Assembly: GCA_905221605.1 (NCBI GenBank)
Contig: CAJNDS010002337.1
Span: 145,001 to 209,000 of the forward strand
From: Symbiodinium natans
Lineage: Eukaryota; Sar; Dinophyceae; Suessiales; Symbiodiniaceae
Length of the DNA stretch: 64,000 nucleotides
Direction of reading: 5' to 3'
The position numbers and the translations under genes are program-made. The notes below the pieces were generated by a model. That model had not been told where the DNA came from. It was given only the letters and a program-made list of their open reading frames with translations, and made no database searches. Shown piece by piece: positions 9,749 through 19,653 of the stretch. Each line of letters begins with the position of its first letter. Position 1 is the first letter of the stretch.

Positions 9749-9807
9749 GTAGGGTTTAGGGTTTAGGGTTTAGGGTTTAGGGTTTAGGGTTTAGGGTTTA
9801 GGGTTTC
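9749..9807 (+). repeat. telomere-like array, TTTAGGG orientation
   Basis: Eight TTTAGGG units. Confidence 0.9.
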
Positions 9808-9978
9808 GCTAGTAGGGGCTGAGGGTTTAGGGTTTAGATCCTAGGGCCAGGTAGCCCAAGACCGCTTAGTTAGGGAACAGAGCCCATTCGCAATCGGGAA
9901 TGTAACGTTGAAGGTCTGTTCCCGACCTGTTTTCAGGGATTCTGCCGGGTATTGTACCTCTTTAGGGTATAAACCATT

Positions 9979-10159
9979 ACTTAAAGGTGCATGGGTAGTT
10001 ATAAGTAGGATTATATGTGTGGCAACTATACGTAATAGCCCTGTTTAGGGTACTTAAGCCCCAAACCCCAAACCCCAAACCCCAAACCCCAAACCCCAAA
10101 CCCCAAACCCCAAACCCCAAACCCCAAACCCCAAACCCTAAACCCTAAACCTCCAAGTA
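9979..10159. mobile_element. family A element with CCCCAAA array inside
   Basis: Left arm ACTTAAAGGTGCATGGGTAG, right end CCTCCAAGTA. The middle holds about 12 CCCCAAA/CCCTAAA units (10059-10150). The last bases (CCAAGTAG) act as the 3' splice site of the next exon. Confidence 0.75.
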
Positions 10160-10160
10160 G

Positions 10161-10229
10161 CCCTCGAAACCGAAGGCCGCAAAGGTGGAGCAGGAAATCC
10201 GGGAGCAGGTCAAGGGGAACAAGAAGGAG
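10161..10229 (+). CDS. putative coding exon
   Basis: Exactly 23 codons between CCAAGTAG (end of a family A element) and GTCAGG. Reads KPKAAKVEQEIREQVKGNK, a charged helix or coiled coil. Confidence 0.65.
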
Positions 10230-10312
10230 GTCAGGGTTCGGGGCTTGAGGTTCGGGGTTTAGGGTTTAGGGTTTAGGGTTTAGGGTTCGGAGTTCCTGCA
10301 GCCCTAAACCCT

Positions 10313-10420
10313 CCTTGGAGGTTCGTGGGTAGTTATCAGTAGGGTTAGAAGTACGGCGACTATACTTGTAACTCCATTTTCTGGGTACTTGAAAAACCCT
10401 ACTTGAAATCACCCATGGTC
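10313..10420. mobile_element. family A element
   Basis: CCTTGGAGGTTCGTGGGTAG to ACTTGAAATCACCCATGGTC; the right end is decayed. Confidence 0.7.
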
Positions 10421-10621
10421 ATTTCCCTCCCCCCCCCCTTCCCCGTTGAGACAAAAAAAGGTACCCGGTACCCTTTCTGCTCCTGGCTTTTCGGGGTGAG
10501 AGTTCATGGCACACACTAGGTTGCTCTGGGATCTAGTCAATTCAGTTCTGGGTTGTTTAGGACCTTTGGCTATTTTCGTTTTGTTTTGGGTGGAGGTTTA
10601 GGGTGTCTGGGTTTGGGACAG

Positions 10622-10653
10622 TGGGCCGCGCAGAATGCGGGGGAGCTCCGCAA
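10622..10653 (+). CDS. putative short exon
   Basis: Between GGGACAG and GTTCGC, in phase with the exon at 10161. Reads WAAQNAGELRK. Confidence 0.5.
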
Positions 10654-10735
10654 GTTCGCCTAACGGAAAAGTGCCAAAAGCTCACGGCTTCCTCCGCCCC
10701 CGACCCTGCACACAGGAGCCTAGATCAGTACCAAT

Positions 10736-10850
10736 TTGGGGTGTTCCCCCTTAATTATACCAGCAGTCCTTAATAGGGATTATATAACCCCCCCCCCCCC
10801 TTATTGTAATCCCTATTAAGGACTTGTTAGTATAAGGGGCAAAATCCCAA
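10736..10850. mobile_element. family B element
   Basis: GGGGTGTTCCCCCTTAATTA and AGTCCTTAATAGGGATTATA at the left; inverse arms to AAATCCCAAG at the right. The loop contains poly-C. Confidence 0.85.
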
Positions 10851-10976
10851 GTCTTATCTTTTCTCAACTGCCCATACCCATGCCAATCCAATATGCGCCC
10901 AACGTATTAATTGCGCACTCTTTCTGCAGCACCAGGGGGTGCTTTCACGTGTTCTAGGTTGTGAGCCTACTCATAT

Positions 10977-11115
10977 ACTTGAAGGTTCATGGTACTTATT
11001 CACCAGTAAGAACTGCACTTAGAGAACCCCACATTTTACCTACGTTAGGGCACCTGAGGGGCTTATAAGTGGGTTATAAGTACAGTTATACTCGGTTAAT
11101 AAGTACCATGAACCT
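10977..11115. mobile_element. family A element, long subfamily
   Basis: ACTTGAAGGTTCATGGTACT to AATAAGTACCATGAACCT, near-palindromic over most of its length. Confidence 0.8.
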
Positions 11116-11117
11116 AA

Positions 11118-11198
11118 ACCCTAACCCCTAAACCCTAAACCCTAAACCCTAAACCCTAAACCCTAAACCCCAAACCCTAAACCCTAAACCCTAACCCC
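11118..11198 (-). repeat. telomere-like array, CCCTAAA orientation
   Basis: About 11 units following directly on a family A element. Confidence 0.9.
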
Positions 11199-11225
11199 TA
11201 AGCTTTGTATCGACTCCATGCGCAG

Positions 11226-11306
11226 GAGCCGCCATGCCTCCTCCGTTTAGCCGCAGTCTTCTACGCCATGGGCGCGATGGAGGGCGCCCGGACGCTTGTG
11301 GAAGAG
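11226..11306 (+). CDS. putative coding exon, TPR/SEL1-like
   Basis: After CATGCGCAG. The chosen frame reads AVFYAMGAMEGARTLVEE, close to the helix-turn-helix of SEL1-like units. The donor appears to be GCAGCA. A second frame with a GT donor at 11326 is open and would change the peptide. Confidence 0.52.
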
Positions 11307-11809
11307 GCAGCATGAAGGGGAAAGCAGTCCCAGCCAGCGCTTAGAGCTTAGAGGTGTTGGTCTCATGATCTGAGGGTGCTGGGGGGACCCTAAACCCTAA
11401 ACCCTAAACCCTATACCCTATACCCTAAACCCTAAACCCTAAACCAGGCAGGCCCGAAAGCGGCCGCAACGCCTGAATTGTTAGTGAACTCTTCTAGTTT
11501 GCGTCCTACGCATCTTGGCGTGCTTCTTTCTCTGATGTCCGCAGCGACAGTATGCATAAACCTCCCCAAACCCAATGTTTAGGGATGGTGTAGGGTGTCG
11601 GGGTTAGGGTGTGTGCGACGGCTTTAGAGCGTAGCTGTAGGCTTTTCCGATCCCGGAACATGAGCCCCTTGGGGGTTCGGGGGTTATGTTTTTGAGGGTT
11701 CAATGTGTGCTCTATCAGGTTTAAAATACCCCAGGGTCCGGTTACTGAGATCAACGCCTTATGTGACCATTTTTGGGGGTTCCTTCTTTGAGGCACGAAA
11801 GCTTTGAGC

Positions 11810-11885
11810 ACTATAAACCCTATGAACCCCTATAACCTCTATAAGTCTTGTAAACCCTATGCACCCTGTAAACTTCTATAAGCCT
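11810..11885. repeat. degenerate CCCTATAAA-like repeats
   Basis: Words such as AACCCTATGAACCCCTATAA: a 9-10 base variant of the telomere-like unit, inverse of the GGGTTTATA words near 60.8 kb. Confidence 0.55.
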
Positions 11886-11900
11886 GTGTGGGTTCGCCAG

Positions 11901-11937
11901 GCCGTCGCAGGATTTACGGCGAGCGGAGACAAGGCAG
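11901..11937 (+). CDS. putative short exon
   Basis: Between TTCGCCAG and GTTCAC. Reads AVAGFTASGDKA, sharing the SGDK turn with several other exons. Confidence 0.5.
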
Positions 11938-11999
11938 GTTCACCAGTCCCATAGGCGACTTGCAGATGTTGAACTGCGGCGCGATAAAGCCCAGAGAAA

Positions 12000-12360
12000 T
12001 TTGGGTTTACGAAAATGCGGGGCCTGTAATGTGGACCCCACATAGTAGCATTTCCTCAAACCAAGGACCCCAATTAGGTACCCCTGAACTTCGGACACCC
12101 ACATTTATTTGTCACACCAGCCCCCTCCTCGTCCTCCCGAATCCATGTTTACAGCGTTTAGGGTTTGCAATCGCGAGGTTCACAGAGCTTCCACGGGCTT
12201 TTATTCAGATGGCAGTCAGGGTTCACTGCTTTGCTACTTATGAGGGAGCTTTTGAGCGTTGATGTTACGATACTTTATTAGCCTTGCATGCTACAAATGT
12301 AAGCGAATCTTGCCATTATCTTTGCTTTGTTTGTTACTAATATAGAGATACGGTACCGCT
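12000..12360. other. intron-like sequence
   Basis: Contains words shared with 4895-4980 and 25415-25505 (GGACACCCA..., TAGGTACCCCTGAA), probably another dispersed element. No exon supported. Confidence 0.4.
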
Positions 12361-12389
12361 ATTCTTCCGAACATGAATGTATTATACCA

Positions 12390-12545
12390 GTTTTGTTACA
12401 CATCGGAATGTACTGTAGTATTATTGCTACGAATTTGGAATATACTATACCCTTATGTGTTACTACTTGAATATACTAGACCCGTATATGTTCCTAATTT
12501 GAATATACTGTACCCCTTATGTGTTACGAATTTACTATATTATGC
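12390..12545. repeat. degenerate tandem repeat, about 35-40 bp
   Basis: Three to four imperfect copies of GAATATACTRTACCCTTATG followed by TGTTACTAATTT. AT-rich, no coding sense. Confidence 0.65.
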
Positions 12546-12577
12546 CGTGGCATGCTGCGAATACAAGTATGCTGTAC

Positions 12578-12677
12578 TTGGGATGTTCCCCTTCTACTGA
12601 CAGTCCTGAATGGGGATTATAGTACCCCAGAGTATAATTTTGCTACGGACTGTTCGTATAAGGGGGAACATCGCAAT
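12578..12677. mobile_element. family B element
   Basis: TTGGGATGTTCCCCTTCTAC to AAGGGGGAACATCGCAA with CAGTCCT / GGACTGT inner arms. Confidence 0.85.
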
Positions 12678-12787
12678 ACTATACCACTATGGCCAGTCTT
12701 CAATGGGTCCCGAAATGGGGGCACCTCCTTTTCCACCCCAAATAGAATGGAGCCCCCTTAAATGGAGCCCCAACCCCAAAAAGGGTA

Positions 12788-12813
12788 CCCCCCCCCCCCC
12801 CCCCCCCCCCCCC
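12788..12813. repeat. poly-C tract
   Basis: An unbroken run of more than 20 C. Confidence 0.95.
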
Positions 12814-12934
12814 ATTGTCGGAAACACCCCCCCATGTTGTTGCTTGGTTCTGCATTCCCGGGCGCCATAAGCACTTTCATCTGGCCGACAGCTTCGGGAG
12901 CTGGGCTCGAAGCTCCCCATATTTTTTCGCGGTT

Positions 12935-12994
12935 TAGGGAAGTAGGGAAGTAGGGAAGTAGGGAAGTAGGGAAGTAGGGAAGTAGGGAAGTAGG
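12935..12994. repeat. 8-bp tandem array (GGGAAGTA)
   Basis: Seven consecutive, nearly perfect units. Confidence 0.93.
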
Positions 12995-13082
12995 TACGCT
13001 ATGGACCCTTTATAGTCCCTTAAAGAGTTGTATGGGCGGACAAAAGGCACCTGACTCCCTAATGTCCTGGGTAAGGTTTACC

Positions 13083-13336
13083 CCAAACCCTAAACCCTAA
13101 ACCCTAAACCCTAAACCCTAAACCCTAAACCCTAAACCCTAAACCCTAAACCCTAAACCCTAAACCCTAAACCCTAAACCCTAAACCCTAAACCCTAAAC
13201 CCTAAACCCTAAACCCTAAACCTAACCCTAAACCCTAAACCCTAAACCCTAAACCCTAAACCCTAAACCCTAAACCCTAAACCCTAAACCCTAAACCCTA
13301 ACCCTAAACCCTAAACCCTAAACCCTAAACCCTAAA
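13083..13336 (-). repeat. long telomere-like array, CCCTAAA orientation
   Basis: About 36 units over 254 bp with only two length slips (CCTAAAC CTAACCC). One of the longest arrays in the window, ending just before the exon at 13363. Confidence 0.95.
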
Positions 13337-13362
13337 CTCGCATGCGGGTCTCATCGTTCAAG

Positions 13363-13430
13363 GCTGGCACCGTGACTGCCCTTCGCTCCATGGCGATGTT
13401 GTACCTCTCGCCTGCGCGCCCGGGAAGAGG
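13363..13430 (+). CDS. putative coding exon, TPR/SEL1-like
   Basis: Between GTTCAAG and GTTTTA. Reads AGTVTALRSMAMLYLS, matching the AG-x-x-xAL-x-x-A-x-x-Y pattern of SEL1-like/TPR helices. Confidence 0.62.
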
Positions 13431-13484
13431 GTTTTAGGGTTTTAGGGTTTCGGCTTGAGGGTCTAGGGCTAAACCCTAATCCCC

Positions 13485-13563
13485 AAACCCCAAACCCCAA
13501 ACCCCAAACCCCAAACCCTAAACCCTAAACCCTAAACCCTAAACCCCCTAAAACCCTAAACCC
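13485..13563 (-). repeat. telomere-like array, CCCCAAA then CCCTAAA
   Basis: A block of CCCCAAA units changes into CCCTAAA units. Confidence 0.9.
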
Positions 13564-14171
13564 TTGTCGCAAGCATTCCTGGTTGTGTCAGCATCTCCTC
13601 GCCTTGCTGTCATGAGATTCTACCTTCGACCCCTAAGGTTGTACCCTTGGGTTTGGGGAACTTATTGAAAGATCCTCTAAACGAATATATACGGGCCATA
13701 TTGGGAGCATATTATGGGAAACCCTAAGCCCTAAACCCGTGCGGCCGCCATGCTGCTGTCATCAAGCCGCAACATCTTAGGTTTTAGGGTTTAGGTTTTA
13801 GGGGTTACGGGTTAGGGTTTAGACCCCAAACCTCAAACCACAAAAAAACCCTGAAAAACTTCCAACAATAGGGGATCCGAAGTATGCGCCCTTAGTCAAC
13901 CCTTATGTAAACTATACATGAGAAGGGGTTTGGGGTTTAGGGTTTAGGGTTTAGGGTTTAGGGTGGCCCACACTTCGGATCCCTTGAAATCCCCTCTAAG
14001 CAGGGGTAAGGGACCATAGCAAGGGCCCATGTTTCCAACCACCCTAAACCTTAAACCCTGAACCTTAAACGCTAAACCCTAAACCTTAAACCCTAAACCC
14101 TAAACCCTAAACCCTAAACCCTAAACCCTAAAACCCTAAACCCTAAACCCTAAAACCCGGGAGCCCAACAG

Positions 14172-14215
14172 CCTCGTTGCGACCGAGGCAGCAGAAGTTT
14201 GACGAAGCTCTTCAG
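14172..14215 (+). CDS. possible exon, GC donor
   Basis: After CCCAACAG. Reads RQQKFDEALQ. The donor would be GCCATG, directly before a family C element. Confidence 0.35.
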
Positions 14216-14228
14216 GCCATGACTTTAA

Positions 14229-14366
14229 TATAAGGGTCGGAATATTTAGGGTTTAGGGTTTAGGGTTTAGGAAAAATTCCGAATAGTATTCCCTGATGGT
14301 TCCTTTGTAATTGTACCAAAATTATCCCCCCCCCCCCAAAACCCTATTCTAATTATTTAGGCCCCT
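14229..14366. mobile_element. family C element with TTTAGGG inside
   Basis: TATAAGGGTCGGAATA at the left, TATTCTAATTATTTAGGCCC at the right. Four TTTAGGG units sit in the left arm and a poly-C run in the centre. Confidence 0.75.
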
Positions 14367-14383
14367 TCATCAGCCAGGAACAG

Positions 14384-14423
14384 GATCCCTGAAGACCTAC
14401 TGCCCGAAGGCCAACGGCCTCAG
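14384..14423 (+). CDS. possible short exon
   Basis: Between GGAACAG and GTTGAC, just after the family C element. Frames IPEDLLPEGQRPQ and (with a later acceptor) TYCPKANGLR are both open. Confidence 0.32.
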
Positions 14424-14485
14424 GTTGACGTCACTCATAGGCATCGGAAGTGTCCGCATGACAAACCTGGTCTCTAGCCCTAACC

Positions 14486-14643
14486 AGGAACCCAGAGTAG
14501 GCCCTCATTTCCTCTTTTTTGTTTTTTTTAAGGGGTTTAGGTTCCCTTATGCCCTAAACCCTAAACCCTAAACCCTAAACCCAAAACCCTAAAAAAGTTT
14601 AGAAGGGTACCCTGTTTTCATCCCCAGGTTACTCTTGGGTCTA
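14486..14643. mobile_element. family E element with CCCTAAA inside
   Basis: GAACCCAGAGTAGGCCCTCA at the left; CCAGGTTACTCTTGGGTCTA at the right. Four to five CCCTAAA units occupy the centre. Confidence 0.75.
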
Positions 14644-14953
14644 GCTAACTATTCGGAGCGTAGACCTGTGGGCCGGCTTGCTTCACTGAAGCAGCTGATT
14701 GCGGTTTAGGGTTTAGGGTTTAGGGTTTAGGGTTTAGGCTTTAGGGTTTAGGGTTTAGGGTTTAGGGTTCAGCGTGTTGGGCCACAGGCTCCAAACGGAT
14801 TTGCCTAAACGTCCCTGCTGCCACAAGAACCTCCCTGAACCCCAAGACGAAACAGGATACCAGATAAGCAAAAATTGCTGAATGTCCCTGATTGCAAGGA
14901 TCTCTCAGCTATAGATCATTGTGGTGACAATCCCTAAGCCCAAAGCCACGCAG

Positions 14954-15018
14954 GCTCTGGAAAAGGCCGTCCAAGGGACCGGGACTGAGAAGGCCGCGGC
15001 GTTTCAAATTCAGGAGCT
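14954..15018 (+). CDS. putative coding exon, TPR/SEL1-like
   Basis: Between CCACGCAG and GTGCAG. Reads ALEKAVQGTGTEKAAAFQ, a helix-turn-helix typical of SEL1-like repeats. The in-frame sequence stays open beyond the donor. Confidence 0.6.
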
Positions 15019-15310
15019 GTGCAGAAATAGCCCTAAAGCCCCTCTTTTCTTCCTAGCTGGGAACTAAGTAGAGGCAGCTTGCATATGAAAACTGCCCATG
15101 CCGAAAGGACCCTCAACACCCGAATTTAGAACAAGCCCTAAACTAAACCCACACCCTAAGCTCAATTAGACCATTCCAATGTTTCAGAGCGCCATGCTTG
15201 GGACTTACCGACCTCACCCTTAAGGAACTTTCAGGTCATGCACTCGTGGTGGGGAGGGTGTAGGGCGTAGGGGTTTGGTTGAGGGTTCGCATTGGGCGAA
15301 TCGGGTGAGA

Positions 15311-15376
15311 TGCCGCACATGCCGCTCACAGCAGCCGGGGAGTGCGATGACGACGCGGATGTCTCGGCCTGGCCAT
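15311..15376 (+). CDS. possible exon
   Basis: GC-ending codons give PLTAAGECDDDADVSAWP followed by TAA. Splice sites are weak; an 80-codon frame is open on the opposite strand. Confidence 0.3.
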
Positions 15377-15712
15377 AAGGGGAATGATACAGTTCATGGT
15401 CAGTTCTTTTTGAACCATTGTCCCTGGGGGGATCCTGTTCCGCTAAACTCTTAACGGATGTGCTGGCGCACAAGAACGGAAAGGGAGGCGTTAGAACGTG
15501 TTGGACATCCTGAGAGTTCGTATGGCAGAAATTATCCCAATAAGGTCAGCATGAAACTGCAAACCACACGACTTGTTTTGGGAAGTATTTGTTGACTTCT
15601 ATTTAGTTGGTAGGGTTTGTAGGGCTTAGGGTTCCCGGGTGCCCGAAAGGTCCAGCCGTGCCGGGACCCAGAGTGGGCGTCCCCTAAACCTAAATCTAGG
15701 ACCCAGAGAGGG

Positions 15713-15775
15713 GTTTAGGGTTTAGGGTTTAGGGTGTAGGGTTTAGGGTTTAGGGTTTAGGGTTTAGGGTTTAGG
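15713..15775 (+). repeat. telomere-like array, TTTAGGG orientation
   Basis: About nine TTTAGGG units running straight into a family E element. Confidence 0.88.
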
Positions 15776-15890
15776 ACGCAGAGAAGGCCCTTATTCAGCT
15801 TTGTAGAACGGTTTAGGTTTCCTTCTGTTCCCTTGTAAGCCTCTTGAAGCCAAAAGGGCACCTTTCTTCCTAGGGTATTCTTGGGTCTAG
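15773..15890. mobile_element. family E element
   Basis: AGGACGCAGAGAAGGCCC to CTAGGGTATTCTTGGGTCTA, with the family's inner AAAGGGCACC motif. Confidence 0.75.
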
Positions 15891-16102
15891 GTCATGATGA
15901 TGACAAACCTGAGCCAAACCCTAAACCCTACTCTTGGGGAGAAGCCTGGTTATATTCCTCAGGGGGCATTGAGGCGCCTGAAGCCCTGAACACTAAACAC
16001 CTTTTCCCCTGCAAGGGATTGATAAGGCTTCCCTCATTCCTAAACCCGAACCGTAGCCTAATCGCCCACACCCTAAACCCTAAACCCTGGGGCACGCTGC
16101 AG

Positions 16103-16154
16103 GCCAATGCGGAGTATGGCATCTCGCAGGTCTACGCCGCCATGGGCGGCAAAG
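16103..16154 (+). CDS. putative coding exon, SEL1-like
   Basis: Between CGCTGCAG and GTGCGG. Reads ANAEYGISQVYAAMGGK, very like the core of a SEL1-like repeat (AEAQYxLGxxYxxGxG). CCCTAAA upstream, TTTAGGG downstream. Confidence 0.66.
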
Positions 16155-16647
16155 GTGCGGCAGAAGGGTTTAGGGTTTAGGGTTTAGGGTTTCGTTCGGG
16201 TTTAGGGTTTAGGGTTTAGGGTTAGGGCCTAGGGTCTGAGGGTTTAGGGTTTAGGGTCTGAGGGTTGAGGGTCTAGGGTTCAGGGTCTGAGGGTTTAGGG
16301 TCTAAGGGTTTAGGGTTGAAGGGTTTATGGTTAAAGGGTTCAGGGTTTAGGGTGCTTTCAAAACTCGGTACTCACACTTGGACGCCCTGTGACTTACTAG
16401 GTAGGGTTCGCACGTTGGTTTCTGCGGGCAACTTTAGATCCTTGAAGCCTTTTTGGGTTTATTGGGTTTCTTATAACAAGGCAGCTAAGAATTAAATTAT
16501 AGCTACCCTGTTACCCTGTTAAGTGCAGCCAAGTGTTTCGGGTTTAGGGTTTAGGGTTTAGGGTTTAGGGTTTAGGGTTTAGGGCTCCTCGGGGATACCA
16601 AGTCGACTTACTAAGTGACAAGGGCTTTCTAAGTGGGGTGTAGCCAG

Positions 16648-16674
16648 ACCAAGGCATCCCCGAAGCCTCCTCTG
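16648..16674 (+). CDS. possible micro-exon
   Basis: Nine codons between TAGCCAG and GTTTAG: TKASPKPPL. Confidence 0.35.
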
Positions 16675-16760
16675 GTTTAGGGGTAAGGGTTTAGGGTTTA
16701 GGGTTTAGGGTTTGGGGTTTGGGGTTTGGGTTTTGGGTTTTGGGTTAGGGTTTAGGGCCT

Positions 16761-16864
16761 AGTTGGGTAGTGATAAGTCGGGCTATAAGTATGGCAACTA
16801 TACGTCCAACCCTAGTTAGGGGCACTTATAGCCCTACTGATATCTACTCATGAACCTCCGAGTA
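16761..16864. mobile_element. family A element
   Basis: Left arm GGGTAGTGATAAGTCGGGCT, right arm CTACTCATGAACCTCCGAGT; the outermost left bases are lost. Confidence 0.7.
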
Positions 16865-16872
16865 CCCGAAAC

Positions 16873-17024
16873 TAGGACTCAGAGTAGGCCCTTAGTCCCC
16901 TTTCTTTGGGGTGTAGGTTCCTTTTGGAGCCCCGTGAAGCCAAAAAGGGCACGTGCTTTTCTGGGGTCACCACAGACCCTAAACCCGCAACCCCTTGTTA
17001 TTCCTAGGTTTCTCTTGGGTCTAG
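16873..17024. mobile_element. family E element with insert
   Basis: TAGGACTCAGAGTAGGCCCT at the left and TTCCTAGGTTTCTCTTGGGT at the right; about 40 foreign bases interrupt the right half. It starts nine bases after a family A copy. Confidence 0.7.
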
Positions 17025-17035
17025 TAAAGTCTCTA

Positions 17036-17097
17036 AACCCTAAACCCTAAACCCTAAACCCTAAACCCTAAACCCTAAACCCTAAACCCTAAACCCG
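17036..17097 (-). repeat. telomere-like array, CCCTAAA orientation
   Basis: About nine perfect units. Confidence 0.92.
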
Positions 17098-17518
17098 TGA
17101 AGCCTTTGCCCGCAACTCCACAAAGCGCCCTAGGGTCCCACCATCATGACTTCAAGGGTTTCAAGAGGTTTAGGGTTCAGGGTTGGCATTTCCCAACGGG
17201 GGGGGGACCTCAAAGTACTTGAATCCTGCTAGTAGGAACCCAGAAAGGTCGTTTATGGCAGTTTATGGCTTGGGTTTTCGGAACCAACCTCCCCCCCTCC
17301 CCCCCCGCCCATTTTATTTCTCTTTCAAGAGTTCGCTGTTCGGCCAAATATCTCGTTGACGATTCGAGTGCCCTATTTCCCTTCTAACATGCAAGAGTAG
17401 GGGTTTTCAGGGTTCTCGGTGTTTAGGAATTTTTGGTGTAGGGCCTATACAGAATTCACCGGCCTAAGGGATTTGTGGGTTTAGGGTTTAGGGTTTAGAG
17501 TTTAGGGTTTAGGGTTTA

Positions 17519-17587
17519 TAAGGTTTAGGGTTTAGGGTTTAGGGTTTAGGGTTTAGGGTTTAGGGTTTAGGGTTTAGGGTTTAGGGT
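17519..17587 (+). repeat. telomere-like array, TTTAGGG orientation
   Basis: About ten perfect units. Confidence 0.92.
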
Positions 17588-17659
17588 GAGGTAGGGGCTT
17601 ACCACGCGGTTCAGGGGTTTCACAGTTTCGGGGTTCAGGGGGGTTCGGGGATGCTCCAG

Positions 17660-17724
17660 GCGTGAACAGCGCCGTGGACGCCCTGAAGAAAGCTCGTGCC
17701 TTCATGAAGGAGGACGGAAACAAG
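17660..17724 (+). CDS. putative coding exon, TPR-like
   Basis: Between ATGCTCCAG and GTGCGC. Reads VNSAVDALKKARAFMKEDG, an amphipathic TPR-like helix with strongly coding-type codons. Confidence 0.7.
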
Positions 17725-17789
17725 GTGCGCCGCCTCCGCCCAAAACTGCAGGGTTTAGGGTTTTAGGGCTTAGGAAAGCTGCGCCCCGA

Positions 17790-17821
<32 letters not shown>

Positions 17822-18087
17822 CCCCATAAAAGCCTTTGATCTTTGGCTCGTTTCCCGCAAATGATCGAACGTTGAAGCTTGAAAAACTCAGCCGAGTTCT
17901 TAACTGGGCTTAGGGTTCAAAACTATTCCCTCCTGCTCCTACTCCTTAGCTACTACAACCTCTATTGCTTCATCCACTTCTACTATTCCTGCCACTTTTA
18001 CGTCTACATAAAAACAACCCCAACCCTGAAACCCTAAAACCTGCCAGAACCCTCTGATCTTTGACCCTATGCCTTAAACCCTTCAAT

Positions 18088-18223
18088 CTTGGTGGCCCAG
18101 TGGTGCCCCTTACTTGTTTTTAGTTATGGGTAAGCCTAAACCAAGACTCTGAACTCTGAGTCTTAACCCTAATAACCCCCCTACAGAGGTGCCCTTATTG
18201 TAATGTGGTTACTGGGCCGCCAA
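18088..18223. mobile_element. family D element
   Basis: CTTGGTGGCCCAGTGGTGCC to GGTTACTGGGCCGCCAAG, a clear terminal inverted repeat. Confidence 0.85.
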
Positions 18224-18271
18224 GAAATTTCGTAAACCCTAAAACCTAAGCCCTAAACCCTAAACCCTGAA

Positions 18272-18362
18272 CCCTAAACTCCCTAAACCCTAAACTCCCT
18301 AAACCCTAAACCCTAAACCCTAAACCCTAAACCCTAAACCCTAAACCCTAAACCCTAAACCC
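18272..18362 (-). repeat. telomere-like array, CCCTAAA orientation
   Basis: About 13 units, two separated by ACTCC spacers. Confidence 0.92.
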
Positions 18363-18380
18363 TTCAATTTTGTTCATCAG

Positions 18381-18449
18381 GATGGGGAGCTGGAAGTGCT
18401 CCAGATCATGTCCGAGCTCCTTCTGAGCAAGCAGCAGGCAGGGCGCAAG
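18381..18449 (+). CDS. putative coding exon
   Basis: Exactly 23 codons between GTTCATCAG and GTTTTT. Reads GELEVLQIMSELLLSKQQ, an amphipathic helix. CCCTAAA array before it and TTTAGGG after it. Confidence 0.7.
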
Positions 18450-18547
18450 GTTTTTAGGGGGTTTGGGGTTTAGGGTTTAGGGTTTGAAGGAATGAGGGAC
18501 AGTGCAAGTGATGCGGGTCTGGTGTAGGGTTGAGCGGATGTCGGGGG

Positions 18548-18559
18548 GGGGGGGGGGGT
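18548..18559. repeat. poly-G tract
   Basis: An unbroken run of G. Confidence 0.9.
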
Positions 18560-18729
18560 TTAACAGCCTTGAGCCACCTTAAGTTCGAACTTAAGACCCT
18601 AGAAGATCTCGGTGATGGGCGTGCCTCTTTCCTAAACCAAACCCTGAACCTTTAACCTAAACCCTAAACCAAACCCTAAACCCTGAACCCTGAACCCTTA
18701 ACCTAAACCCTAAACCCTAAGCCCTACAG

Positions 18730-18860
18730 CCTGCAAGGGATTGCACGATTGACAAGTTCATGTTGGCATCTTGGCCAAGTGTGTCGAGGTTATAAACTTC
18801 TCCGACGACGCTGCGAGTTCCAGGACGCTGTCGATCAACGGGCCCGCGAAAAGATCTTCC
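18730..18860 (+). CDS. putative exon, strand and frame ambiguous
   Basis: Between CCTACAG and GTTAGA one + frame stays open, ending QDAVDQRAREKIF. A second + frame is open from 18780 to a GTTTAG donor at 18934. On the - strand 18934-18765 also reads well (LPEDFLTEDLFAGPLIDS). This is the one place where a - strand exon is a serious alternative. Confidence 0.4.
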
Positions 18861-18932
18861 GTTAGAAAATCTTCCGGCAGCCATACAAGACGAGCACCAA
18901 AGGCATACAGCTTGCAGACCTTGACCTTCGGC

Positions 18933-19030
18933 GGTTTAGGGTTTAGGGTTTAGGGTTTAGGGTTTAGGGTTTAGGGTTTAGGGTTTAGGGTTTAGGGCTA
19001 GGGTGTAGGGTTTAGGGTCTAGGGCTTGAG
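18933..19030 (+). repeat. telomere-like array, TTTAGGG orientation
   Basis: About ten TTTAGGG units then degenerate variants. Confidence 0.9.
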
Positions 19031-19199
19031 GGCTTGAGGGTTTAGGGATTTGCCTGGAGGGTTTAGGGTTGGGGTTCAGGGTTCTTAAGGGCTTTTCGGG
19101 GGTTGTAGGGTTTTTTGGGCCGAATGGGGGGTGAAGGCCTTTAGGGTCTGTGCGGAATCTGGTTTGAGGGGCTTTGGGTTCGCTGCCTACAACGTAGCA

Positions 19200-19267
19200 C
19201 CCCGCCCCACCCCCCCGCCCCCCCCAGCCCCCCCCCCCAGCCCCCCCCTACCAGCCCCCCCCCCCCT
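19200..19267. repeat. C-rich tract (poly-C with AG interruptions)
   Basis: Runs of seven to ten C separated by AG, TACCAG and similar; about 68 bp. Confidence 0.85.
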
Positions 19268-19653
19268 GTAGATAAATAAATGCTGCTAAGCCCTCCCTGA
19301 ACCCTGAAGCGCCAAAATCTCAACCTCAAACCAACCCTAAAAGCACCGGAACCCTACACTCTAAACAGCTCTAAACCCTAACCCTGTATCGGGGCGGGGC
19401 CAGACCCTTGAAATGTAGTTCCCAAGCCCTGGAACCGTCGTGGCCGCGCAGCCGTGACCTGCCTTAGCCCAGAAGCCTGTAAAGCCTTAGACACTCAACC
19501 TCTTCCCAAATTTTGCGGTCCAGGGTCGAGCATTCTCAAGAGGCTTTCTGAGTTGTGCAGCTACGCATACCCGAAACCTTAAACCCAAACCCGAAACCCG
19601 AATCCCCAAAATCCCAAACCCTGAACCCTCCCCCTCAACAAAAATTGCTCTCA

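Noticed and set aside
11888-12262. 124-codon + strand frame
   Set aside because: It begins in a short exon candidate but continues through a dispersed element shared with 4.9 and 25.4 kb. No domain seen.
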